Below are positions 1 to 8,467 of a stretch of DNA of 64,000 nt, one piece after another. The number at the start of each line of letters is the position of its first letter. The stretch's first letter is position 1. The stretch spans positions 117,623 through 181,622 of the IMG/VR virus record IMGVR_UViG_3300024260_000002; one strand, 5' to 3'. The stretch comes from a virus. The position numbers and the translations under genes were made by a program. The notes under the pieces are model-generated. The model saw nothing but the letters and a program-made list of their open reading frames with translations, made no database searches and was not told the DNA's origin.

Positions 1-1812
1 TTGTGATCTAGTCACACCTATAACTTTTCCGAACTCTTTTGGATCTGGGAAAATATACATACCTCTAACTATATCATGATTTGTCTTAACTGGGATCCGT
101 CCTTTTAAGGCAACAAAAATATAATCTTTTGTTCTAACTGAAGCATTAAGTTCAAGCCCTGGTGAAGTAGAAACAACACCCGCTAATGGTAATTCAGGAT
201 TATACAAAGTAACTTCTGTATCTATACCAATACTAAGAACCGTACCTGGCTCATATTGTAAATCACTTTCGTATTTTTCAGCTAAATCTGCATACTCTGC
301 AGATGTCGCAACACCTTCAAATTTACCACCATCTGTTTTAAAATCAAATGCTGTAACTCTGCCTGAGAAAGTACCATTTGCACCATTCTTAAGAGAATAT
401 GTATTATTTAAATCTAAATCACCACCTAATAATAATCCACCTGCTGCAGTAATTTTACCAGTACTTGTAAAAGTACCAGCATTTTCAAAATTACCATGTA
501 CATACATATTTCTCAAAACATCTAAATCTCTTCCAAGATAAGTATCTTTACCAGTTATTTGATGAATCTCATCGTTGAATGTTGCTTCGCCTGTTAAAGT
601 CATATCACCTGCATTCGTAACAATAAATTTTACATCACCAAGCTTCTCAATAAAAATTGAATTTTCAGTTTGAATGTCACCAACTACTGTTAAGTATCCA
701 CCTACTGTTAAGTATCCACCTACTGTTAAATAATTACCAACTGTAAAGTATTCACTGATAGTACCAAAACCATCAAGTATATTAAGATTACCTAATCCAG
801 TAATTTCGATATCTCCAGCTGCTGTAGCGATACCAGTAGTAACATCTAATCGGCCATCACCAGTACTAATATCACCTGTACCTGTACTAATATTACCAGC
901 TCCTGTATTAACAAAACCATTATTAGTTGAAGTAACACCATCTCTAATAAAACTTAAACCTCTAGTAATATCTAAATTACCATTTGAAGCAACTATATTA
1001 CCAATGTCAGTTCTGATTTCACCATCAACTGTTGTAATATGACCTTGTCCACCAACATTAACAAAACCACCACCAGCATTACTTCTAAAACCAGTATTAA
1101 CATGACAATATCCAAGTGAACTTAGAATATTACCGTTTGTTGTTAATGAATTATCTGATGAATTGGTTGAATTAATAGTAACTTTTCCAGTAGTATCAAC
1201 TTTAAAAAATGTTTGAACTTCAAATGTTCCAGGTAGATAAACTATATTAAAACGACTAGCATCACCAATAGTTAAAAGGTGAGTATTTTCATTCATATTT
1301 AAAATAGTTTGATCTTTATACCACATTGATAAAGCATCAATATATAACCAATCTCTATTTACTTGAAGATTTTCTATATCGTAACCTGTTAAAAGCCCTT
1401 CTACATAAGTAGGCGATTTAATAGGACCGGTAAAGTATTCTAATTTTTTTAGATGTAATATTTCAGCAGTATCTTCTATGATGGCATCAGCTCTACGACT
1501 TTCTTTTCGAAGTTGACCTAAAGCAAAATAATTTTTAGATAATTCATCAACTGTTAAATCTTTAAGAGCACCAACATTTATTTCAAGTTGAAGCATATCA
1601 GCTCTAAGTAATTCATTTGAATTATGTGTAACTTCTAATAGTTTTGTAACTATTATTTTGTAATCATTTTCTAGCTTATACGATAATTCGTCACTCTGCT
1701 CATAATAAGCAGCAACATCATTCGTAAGGCCTTGAATATTACTTTTTAATTTAGCCTCGTTAAATTTTAGGGCATTTAAAGTTGCTACTTCTTGCAGTAT
1801 TGACTTTGACAT
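1..1812 (-). CDS. Tail fibre protein with C-terminal autoprotease-like domain (partial)
   Basis: The reading frame starts at ATG 1812 behind an AAGGATGGATA ribosome-binding site and runs off the left edge, so the C-terminus is missing. The first ~200 residues are helical. About residues 200-450 are Gly/Thr/Asn-rich short repeats (for example three copies of YLTVGG/VV near 690-735), typical of beta-helical fibre shafts. Near the edge lies the pattern EYADLAEKYESD-x-x-YEPGTV, followed by a VVSTSPG stretch. This is known from C-terminal chaperone or autoprotease domains of phage tail fibres. It is last in an operon of fibre-like genes. Confident as a fibre or appendage protein; the receptor is unknown. 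Confidence 0.82.
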   Translation of the reverse strand, partial: MSKSILQEVATLNALKFNEAKLKSNIQGLTNDVAAYYEQSDELSYKLENDYKIIVTKLLEVTHNSNELLRADMLQLEINVGALKDLTVDELSKNYFALGQLRKESRRADAIIEDTAEILHLKKLEYFTGPIKSPTYVEGLLTGYDIENLQVNRDWLYIDALSMWYKDQTILNMNENTHLLTIGDASRFNIVYLPGTFEVQTFFKVDTTGKVTINSTNSSDNSLTTNGNILSSLGYCHVNTGFRSNAGGGFVNVGGQGHITTVDGEIRTDIGNIVASNGNLDITRGLSFIRDGVTSTNNGFVNTGAGNISTGTGDISTGDGRLDVTTGIATAAGDIEITGLGNLNILDGFGTISEYFTVGNYLTVGGYLTVGGYLTVVGDIQTENSIFIEKLGDVKFIVTNAGDMTLTGEATFNDEIHQITGKDTYLGRDLDVLRNMYVHGNFENAGTFTSTGKITAAGGLLLGGDLDLNNTYSLKNGANGTFSGRVTAFDFKTDGGKFEGVATSAEYADLAEKYESDLQYEPGTVLSIGIDTEVTLYNPELPLAGVVSTSPGLELNASVRTKDYIFVALKGRIPVKTNHDIVRGMYIFPDPKEFGKVIGVTRSQ

Positions 1813-1824
1813 TATCCATCCTTT

Positions 1825-2286
1825 TTATATTCCATATGTTTTTGATATATTTTCTATACTTTGAAGAATTATTCTACAAGCTCTAGCAGGCGATAAATCA
1901 ACCTGTACTGTATTTTCATTTATAATTGTTATTGGCACTATCGAATTTTGCCATCCAGCTGTTTCCAATACCCAAATATTATATTGAAAAAATTCAGTAT
2001 CTAAATTATGATTAAATATATGTTGTACATTTACAGCACCTTCATACATTACATTATTATCATTTATATTATTTATAACTCTTTCTACTTCAAGTGAATC
2101 AGTTCCAGTTCCAGTTGATAAAGTATCAACTACTGCTAATGCATCTGCTAAGTTATTAACACCTGCTAAGTTACCCACACCAGGCGCAGTATTTATTGTA
2201 TTAGATATTACACTTTTAAATCTAAGGTCTGATGCTTTTACATTTTGAACAATGCCATCTGAATTAGTTACATCTATATATCTCAT
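1825..2286 (-). CDS. Small tail-fibre-associated protein
   Basis: A 153-residue protein. The second half (VQHIFNHNLDTEFFQYNIWV, then a hydrophobic strand and ILQSI) resembles the beta-rich domains often seen in phage fibre or appendage proteins, where a histidine-asparagine-leucine motif precedes alternating strands. It overlaps the upstream gene by 4 bases (ATGA-type overlap), so the two are probably translationally coupled, and it precedes the large fibre gene. No enzyme motif is visible. The assignment rests on context and on the strand-rich composition. Confidence 0.5.
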   Translation of the reverse strand: MRYIDVTNSDGIVQNVKASDLRFKSVISNTINTAPGVGNLAGVNNLADALAVVDTLSTGTGTDSLEVERVINNINDNNVMYEGAVNVQHIFNHNLDTEFFQYNIWVLETAGWQNSIVPITIINENTVQVDLSPARACRIILQSIENISKTYGI

Positions 2287-2696
2287 GCAAATACCTCATT
2301 ATAACCCACGTAATTAAGCGTTAATACTGAGTTATCAGTAATCCATTGACTTGGTATATTTAAAGCTGTAATATCAAAGTATAAGTGATTATCAACCATA
2401 TGCTGAGAAAGTTCCTCATTGATTTCAATATCTCCAATACCATTAAAATATATATTATCTATATAAACTACTTTGTTTGGAAATGGTATACTTAGTATAC
2501 CATCATCGATTGTTAATCCTGTAATAACTTTATCTTTATAATGCACGAAGTCAAATTCTGAGACAAAAGTGTGAAATAATTCCTTAACTGATAATCCTTC
2601 TAGGCTATCAGTATTCTTAGAGATTATTGTTCCATCTCTAATACCTGAAACAATAGTTCTAACTATTGTTTCATAATTATCTATTATTACACTCAT
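2283..2696 (-). CDS. Hypothetical virion protein in fibre operon
   Basis: A 137-residue acidic protein without recognised domains. It begins with a helical segment (about residues 1-55) followed by alternating strands containing repeated IDD/IDN turns. It sits 23 bases downstream of the 1134-residue cadherin-like protein gene and overlaps the next gene by 4 bases. A structural or assembly role is inferred from position only. Confidence 0.4.
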   Translation of the reverse strand: MSVIIDNYETIVRTIVSGIRDGTIISKNTDSLEGLSVKELFHTFVSEFDFVHYKDKVITGLTIDDGILSIPFPNKVVYIDNIYFNGIGDIEINEELSQHMVDNHLYFDITALNIPSQWITDNSVLTLNYVGYNEVFA

Positions 2697-2719
2697 AACA
2701 ATCCTTTCTTTTATTAAAA

Positions 2720-5700
2720 TTATTGAACTATAATATCTACTTTACCTTTAACAACACTACCATCAGATTCATCTGCACCATCTGTACCAGTACCGATTGA
2801 AATAGTACCATCAGTGATATAATAGTCAAATGTATCATTACCAGTATATCCTAAAGTAGGCTCGTAAACAATTTCACCAGGAACAGCAGGAACTTGTCCC
2901 ATAATACCTTGAGTAAAACTAATTGTACCATGGGCTGGTTGAGTAACTGACATTATTACAATTTCTTCATTACCTGTATGACCATCATTAGATAAAGGAT
3001 TTAAAATATTATTAGCTGAACTAACAGAAACAACATAATTATCAGGAACTGTATAAGGACCAGTAACTTCAACAGTAATAGTTCCAAAACCAATTTTACC
3101 TTCTGTATCTGTAATAGAATATCCGAAGATATCTGGACCAGCATACTCAGTATCAGGAATATATGAAACACCACCTGTAATTGTAATTACTCCACTTGTT
3201 GCACCACCTAATGAATTAAGTAAAGTATAAGCACTCATATCAACATTACCTGGAATCATTGTAAATAGTTTATTATTTTCAACTACAAATGGAATATTTT
3301 GAACACCATCATTTAGTACATAATTTTCTAAATCAATATCATCTAGTATAGTAGGTTCAAATAAGAATCTAGTAGATAATATACTTGTACCATGATTTGC
3401 ATTATTAACAGAATACATACTAATAGTATCACCTGTACCATGACCATCATTAACCATAACATCAATGAATTGAGCACCTGAATTTTTAGAAACTATAAAT
3501 CCATCAGGACTAGTATAAGGACCACAAGGAGAACTAATTAAGTTAGTAGCTAAGCCACCATAAGTAGTTTCAAAATCATCACAACCATATCTATATGTAC
3601 CAATTTTTTGATTAGCATAACCGCCATCATCAAAGTTTATATCACCTTCAATAATAGGAGATATATTAGGGAAATATTCAGCACGAATTTTATTATATTC
3701 AGTTGTATAATTACTAATAAAAGTATTATTTGCTGTCACATAATTTTCAATTCTATTTACTTCACCTAATGCAGAAACTTGTTCGATAATAGTACTTTGT
3801 TCATTATTCTGAACAGCTTCATAAAGAGTCTGAGCTTTAATTAAATCAGAATTTAATCTATTAACTAAAATAAGACGCTTCTGTAATCTATCTGTAATAT
3901 ATGTATAGTTAAAGATTACACGTTGGTAATCATCCATCTGAAATATATCTAATTTATTACTATCTGCATTCATAATATTACCAGCAGCTAAATCTTTAGT
4001 TGTTTCAGCTAAATCAATTGCAGCTGAGTTGTCCCCTAATTCAATAGTATCAATAATATTTTGTTCAGTTTCTCTATCAATTAAAATATCAATACCTGCA
4101 TTATATAAATTCATTTCTTCTAACATAGCTTTTAATTTATTAATCTCAGTTACTTGTGTAAAATAAGATTCTTTTGCTACTAGTTGTGAATCACTTATAG
4201 TTGTAATATTATCACCAGCTATATCAACAACACTACCAACACCTGAATCATAATTAAAAATATCATTATTTATAAGTTGATAATTTTCAAAGTTATCAAT
4301 ATTATTATAATCATCTCCAAGCTTATATCTAGCAATTTGCAACTCTAAAGTTAAAATATCAAACTGATTAGTAGTTCCAGATACTTTAAAAGAAGCAATA
4401 AAATTACTCAATTCAGTTTCTTTTGCTTGTAAAAGAATTTCAATATCAGCAATAGATTCATTTATCATATTACGAATATTTTTAAGATTATTAAATCCTA
4501 GGACATTAGTTTTAATATCTAATTGTTGACCAGTACTAAATGTTCCCATATCTATAAAGTCTAATCCAAGATCAGTATCAATAATATTTTTAGAATTAAA
4601 ACCTTCTGCAAAATATTTTACTAAAATATTGTACATTAGATATGTGAATTCATAAGAATACAAAGGGTTTGAATAGTTAAAGAAGAACGCATTAACCTCG
4701 GGAGCATTGTTATCACCGACACGTATAGTAGTATCTGCAACTTTATTTTGTAATTTAATATTTCTTTCCTGAAGAGTATTAATTTCTATTGTAGCATTAA
4801 TAACTGATTCATTTGCTTCATATTCTCTTTGGTATTCATCATATGTTCCAAAAAGACTAATTAAATTTTGTGTACCTATTTCAGCACTATGGTCAATATT
4901 TAAAACAATTTGATTACAAGCTGTAGCATATCCAACTCTAACAGAACTTGGATAATAACGGTTTGAAATTCTACCAGAGCTATCACTTAGAACATAGTTA
5001 TCAATTGTACGAATTTGATTTTGTGATTCAAATAAACTAGTAGCATCTTCTAAGAAGTAATGTGTACCAGGCACCATTGTTAAAAGTTGATGATCAGGAG
5101 GAAGGTTGTATTTTACAGCATCTAATGTAATATAACCACCAGTATATATTAAGTGATTTCCTTCATTATATTCATTTAAATACATTCCAATAACTTGACT
5201 AAACTTTTGTCTAGAAGCAACTGATCGTTTATATGTACCGGACTCATCATCAAAGTAACACATATCACCAGAACGAAGATCTTCTTCTTCTGAGAATTGT
5301 GGATCAGATGCTTTATGCAATTGTTCTTCCGCTACGGCAATAAAGTTTGCTGATGTTAATCCCATTGAACTATAAATTGCCCTTGACTGATTACCAAAGT
5401 ATTCGAAAAGTAGTTTATAATTTTGAATATAAAGTTTAGATAAATACTGAGGATCTATACCATTTACAATAGCACCAGGGGTTGCAGGATTTGATTGAAT
5501 AATTTGACGAGCTTCTGTATTTTCATCATCTATTATATCAGAACTAGTAGCAAATGTAGCTATCAGTAATCCAGGCTTACCTGAAAATACAGTAGTTGAA
5601 TTATTACCATCTAAACTCTTATCATTAAAATCACAACTTACAACATTAGAATCTTCAATACGAGGAAAATGTAAACTTGCATAATCGATAAATCTAATTT

Positions 5701-6124
5701 TTGCAATATTATCTTGGCGTTGTTCAATATAATCATATTCAATAACTATACCATATTTAGTATCAGGAATAAAATCAGTATTTGAAAATACAAAATAAGT
5801 ATCTTCAAATATATCAATTAGTTGATTATCAACCATACATACACCGGCTTCAATCTTAAATATATTACTAATTACATTTGGGTCAGTTGGATACTCACCA
5901 GGAATATCAACTTCATTCACTGTTATTCCAAAACCATTAATATATGTTACAACAGTTTCTCTAGCAGGAGTATTTCTAAATGTTGAAAATGTTCTAGCAA
6001 CCATTCTTAAATAATCATTTTGTTTTCTATCGTTTGGTCCTAAACCATGCTTCTGATAAGTACCTTGTTCAGAAGTGGTAGGATTAATATTAGTTTGTAT
6101 TCCATTAATTGACAAGATTGGCAT
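2720..6124 (-). CDS. Large structural protein with coiled coils and C-terminal cadherin-like repeats
   Basis: An 1134-residue protein. The N-terminal third is beta-rich. Residues about 420-780 are mostly heptad-like helices (coiled coil). The C-terminal ~250 residues contain two tandem modules of the cadherin-like/bacterial-Ig type, each with an N-DG-H-G-T start and a Y-x-G-x-D-x-F-x-Y-x-I-x-D signature (near 3100-3170 and 2790-2860). Such modules usually extend adhesins. It abuts the upstream gene (its start lies 1 base past that stop) and precedes fibre genes, so a baseplate-anchored fibre or adhesin is likely. The repeat domain is clear; the exact virion position is inferred. Confidence 0.68.
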   Translation of the reverse strand: MPILSINGIQTNINPTTSEQGTYQKHGLGPNDRKQNDYLRMVARTFSTFRNTPARETVVTYINGFGITVNEVDIPGEYPTDPNVISNIFKIEAGVCMVDNQLIDIFEDTYFVFSNTDFIPDTKYGIVIEYDYIEQRQDNIAKIRFIDYASLHFPRIEDSNVVSCDFNDKSLDGNNSTTVFSGKPGLLIATFATSSDIIDDENTEARQIIQSNPATPGAIVNGIDPQYLSKLYIQNYKLLFEYFGNQSRAIYSSMGLTSANFIAVAEEQLHKASDPQFSEEEDLRSGDMCYFDDESGTYKRSVASRQKFSQVIGMYLNEYNEGNHLIYTGGYITLDAVKYNLPPDHQLLTMVPGTHYFLEDATSLFESQNQIRTIDNYVLSDSSGRISNRYYPSSVRVGYATACNQIVLNIDHSAEIGTQNLISLFGTYDEYQREYEANESVINATIEINTLQERNIKLQNKVADTTIRVGDNNAPEVNAFFFNYSNPLYSYEFTYLMYNILVKYFAEGFNSKNIIDTDLGLDFIDMGTFSTGQQLDIKTNVLGFNNLKNIRNMINESIADIEILLQAKETELSNFIASFKVSGTTNQFDILTLELQIARYKLGDDYNNIDNFENYQLINNDIFNYDSGVGSVVDIAGDNITTISDSQLVAKESYFTQVTEINKLKAMLEEMNLYNAGIDILIDRETEQNIIDTIELGDNSAAIDLAETTKDLAAGNIMNADSNKLDIFQMDDYQRVIFNYTYITDRLQKRLILVNRLNSDLIKAQTLYEAVQNNEQSTIIEQVSALGEVNRIENYVTANNTFISNYTTEYNKIRAEYFPNISPIIEGDINFDDGGYANQKIGTYRYGCDDFETTYGGLATNLISSPCGPYTSPDGFIVSKNSGAQFIDVMVNDGHGTGDTISMYSVNNANHGTSILSTRFLFEPTILDDIDLENYVLNDGVQNIPFVVENNKLFTMIPGNVDMSAYTLLNSLGGATSGVITITGGVSYIPDTEYAGPDIFGYSITDTEGKIGFGTITVEVTGPYTVPDNYVVSVSSANNILNPLSNDGHTGNEEIVIMSVTQPAHGTISFTQGIMGQVPAVPGEIVYEPTLGYTGNDTFDYYITDGTISIGTGTDGADESDGSVVKGKVDIIVQ

Positions 6125-6634
6125 TTATTGTCCTTTTATTTTATCTTTTGCTATATTTTTTTCTAAAGAAGAATTATAAACTTCAAGTATGTCAATTAAT
6201 TCTAGTTCGATTTGACCCAGAAGTTTGTAAACAACTGGAGTACTAATTGTAAATATTAATTCATTTAGTACATTTAGATATTGTGAGTAATGAGATAGAT
6301 TTGCAATTAAATCCATATTCTCAGCACTTGTATCGTTCTTTATATTATCTTGAAGAATATCTATCTTTCCAGATAAATCAATAAGCTTATCATATAAAGT
6401 GAACTGAAGAAATTTATCTTCAGTTCCTTCTAATTCATATGTAAACAGTTCTTCTTCTGTTGGCTGAACTTCTTGACCTTCTTCTTCTTCAGGTGCATCT
6501 TCCGCCGATTCTTCAGGTGCATCTTCCGCTGATGCATCTAATTCATCGTCTGAATTTAGTTCTTCAGCCTCTAACAGTAACAACAAAGGAAGATTAACCT
6601 CTTCCAATATTAGTCTCTGATTATAATTTAACAT
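6125..6634 (-). CDS. Acidic protein with capsid-targeting-like leader
   Basis: A 169-residue, very acidic protein. It starts MLNYNQRLILEE, matching the leader repeated in this window (L-I-L-E near residue 10). Residues ~28-60 are almost all Asp/Glu/Ala/Ser, with SAEDAPEE present twice (the coding DNA repeats tcttcaggtgcatcttccgc). The C-terminal half is helical. Acidic, helical proteins with a protease-cleavable start are typical of T4-type prohead core components, and the gene lies next to the portal gene, from which it is separated by a homing endonuclease. A head-core or internal protein is inferred. Confidence 0.5.
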   Translation of the reverse strand: MLNYNQRLILEEVNLPLLLLLEAEELNSDDELDASAEDAPEESAEDAPEEEEGQEVQPTEEELFTYELEGTEDKFLQFTLYDKLIDLSGKIDILQDNIKNDTSAENMDLIANLSHYSQYLNVLNELIFTISTPVVYKLLGQIELELIDILEVYNSSLEKNIAKDKIKGQ

Positions 6635-6670
6635 TAATCATCCTTTCTTGTTATTTATTTTATATCTAGT

Positions 6671-6678
6671 ATTTGTTA
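6671..6678 (-). promoter_or_regulatory. Late-type promoter motif TAACAAAT
   Basis: The minus strand reads TAACAAATACTAGATATAAA, 37 bases upstream of ATG 6634. The same TAACAAAT core lies before many late operons in this window, usually just after a hairpin. Promoter function is inferred from recurrence. Confidence 0.45.
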
Positions 6679-6696
6679 GAGACCTAAGTCCCTAAC
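6675..6696 (-). terminator. Hairpin after homing endonuclease
   Basis: The minus strand reads GTTAGGGAC-TTAG-GTCTCTAAC, a 9-base-pair stem with one G-U pair. Its 3' arm runs directly into the TAACAAAT motif. It probably ends the endonuclease transcript; the U-tract is weak. Confidence 0.4.
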
Positions 6697-6698
6697 GT

Positions 6699-8408
6699 TT
6701 AATAAATTTTATAGAATACTATATTACCAGAATCATATATTTTTCGGAAATCATTATTATACATATTAACAGTTTCCGTTAATTCAGCGTTAAATATTGG
6801 TAATATTTTATGAAGCTTATGCTTTTGATACTTATTTCTTGATTCTAATAGATTCTGATTCTCTGGTTTAAAATAGAAATAATTTGGTTGAGATATATGA
6901 CTAAAGATGAATCCAATTGTCTTATATAAATGTCCAGTGCTCCATCTTCGATTAGCATATGTTACTAAGCTTACTGGGTTTATTGTTTTTTCAAAATGTT
7001 TTAGTAGTTTAGAAGCTGCTCCTAATACTGTATGGTTAAGTTTAGAGCAAAATCTTATTAATTCATATTCGTATTGTTTAGACATTCTAGCTTTACCAAA
7101 CGTCATCAAAGATACTAATTCATCTTTATAATAAAGACCGTATCGGAATTTAGCATTACCATGTCCTTGTAAATGATTAAGGTCTTCGAATTCTCTAGCT
7201 GTTTTTGCGTCAACATCTTTTATAACTGTTTTTCTTCCAAATATTCTAGTAGTTCTTCCCATCTTAGAATTTATAACGCTTTTCCATATATCTTGTTTTG
7301 TATCCCATTCATTTTCAAAAATTTGAAATAATTGAATTTCTTTATTCTCTACTAATTCAGTTTTATCTAAATGTCTTTTTTTATTTTCTGTTGGATTATT
7401 AAACATTGAATATTTACTAATTCCTTGAGAATGAAACATTAATCCATTATATTCGATAGCAAAATTATTTGGAACTAATATATCTAATTCTTTATTGATT
7501 AAAGTCCTATCACCTTGAATTGTTTCATCTGAATCGATAAACTCAATTATTTCTGTTTCAGCTTCACTATTACCAGTACGTTTCGTAAATTCAATATTTA
7601 ATTCTTCAAATTTTTTATAAACAATTGAAGAACTACAATTAAAATAAGCTCTAAATTTTTTACTTAATATATGCTTCTGACTATCTAAGAAATTTTTTTC
7701 TATATAATCCGCATCATTCCAAAATATAGAATTATCTATTTTAGTTTCTATTATTTTTAGTTGAACATCTTTTGATCCAAACGGTGAGTTAGAATTAAAT
7801 TTTAACATATTGTTTTGATTTCTTATCTCCTGAACCAGTTTTGATTGGTACGGATAATCGCTACTATATCTTAAATTATTAGTATTTTTTATTTTATTTG
7901 AAATTATGGTGGACATAGAAGCTACTTCATTACCAAATAATTTTAAATTTGTTTTTTTAATTTTTGTAATTATTTCTGAATTTGAAAATACACACTTTGT
8001 TCCATATTTTTCTAAATTTGTTTTAATCACTTGATCTTTTTTCTCTTGAGTGGAGTTAACAGATTCTACCCCATACTTTAATATACAAGTTTCTTTTATT
8101 TTTTGTTTAACTTGTTTACTTTTGCTCATACATTTAACACAACAATAATCCTTAAATTTATAATTTTGTTTGTTAAATTCTACTTGGTTATTGCAATTGT
8201 GATTCTTACAAATTAAATCATTATTAGATAATTCTTGTTTGATTATTTGATATCTGATTTTTATATCATTTGTTATATAAAAATCAGTATAATTAAAAAG
8301 TATTTTTAAAGCAATTTGAATTTCTGTATCGTTTTTATATTTAGCAGATTCTAAATTATTTTTTAATCTTCCAGAATTTAATAATATTTGTATATCATTT
8401 ATCATCAA
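6699..8408 (-). CDS. Homing endonuclease with GNAT-like C-terminal domain
   Basis: A 569-residue protein. It has an N-terminal Cys-rich finger (C-x4-C, then C-x2-C, residues ~68-92), followed by repeated short LKYGVESVNST-type helices (NUMOD-like DNA-binding motifs, residues ~105-215). A Vsr/PD-(D/E)XK-like nuclease core follows (ELDILVPNNFAIEYNG...FH, ~residues 300-325). After this comes an extra ~180-residue domain (NHLQGHGNAKFRYGLYY, ELVSLMTFG, TYANRRWSTGHLYKTIGF) resembling acetyltransferase-like domains fused to phage nucleases. It lies between the portal and acidic core genes and has its own early-type promoter motif upstream. Unlike the others here, it does not overlap the next gene. 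Confidence 0.75.
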   Translation of the reverse strand: MMINDIQILLNSGRLKNNLESAKYKNDTEIQIALKILFNYTDFYITNDIKIRYQIIKQELSNNDLICKNHNCNNQVEFNKQNYKFKDYCCVKCMSKSKQVKQKIKETCILKYGVESVNSTQEKKDQVIKTNLEKYGTKCVFSNSEIITKIKKTNLKLFGNEVASMSTIISNKIKNTNNLRYSSDYPYQSKLVQEIRNQNNMLKFNSNSPFGSKDVQLKIIETKIDNSIFWNDADYIEKNFLDSQKHILSKKFRAYFNCSSSIVYKKFEELNIEFTKRTGNSEAETEIIEFIDSDETIQGDRTLINKELDILVPNNFAIEYNGLMFHSQGISKYSMFNNPTENKKRHLDKTELVENKEIQLFQIFENEWDTKQDIWKSVINSKMGRTTRIFGRKTVIKDVDAKTAREFEDLNHLQGHGNAKFRYGLYYKDELVSLMTFGKARMSKQYEYELIRFCSKLNHTVLGAASKLLKHFEKTINPVSLVTYANRRWSTGHLYKTIGFIFSHISQPNYFYFKPENQNLLESRNKYQKHKLHKILPIFNAELTETVNMYNNDFRKIYDSGNIVFYKIY

Positions 8409-8427
8409 AATTTCCTTTTTAAATATA

Positions 8428-8441
8428 ATTTCTATACTTAA
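8428..8441 (-). promoter_or_regulatory. Early-type promoter motif variant
   Basis: The minus strand reads TTAAGTATAGAAAT, a variant of the recurrent TTACCATAGAAAT motif. It lies 20 bases upstream of the homing endonuclease start at 8408 and suggests expression independent of the late operon. Confidence 0.35.
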
Positions 8442-8467
8442 ATTACTTATCTTGAAAGATAAATAAT

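Noticed and set aside
6907-7131. Plus-strand frame in the endonuclease gene
   Set aside because: A shadow frame; no ribosome-binding site or promoter, and the minus-strand protein is clearly real.
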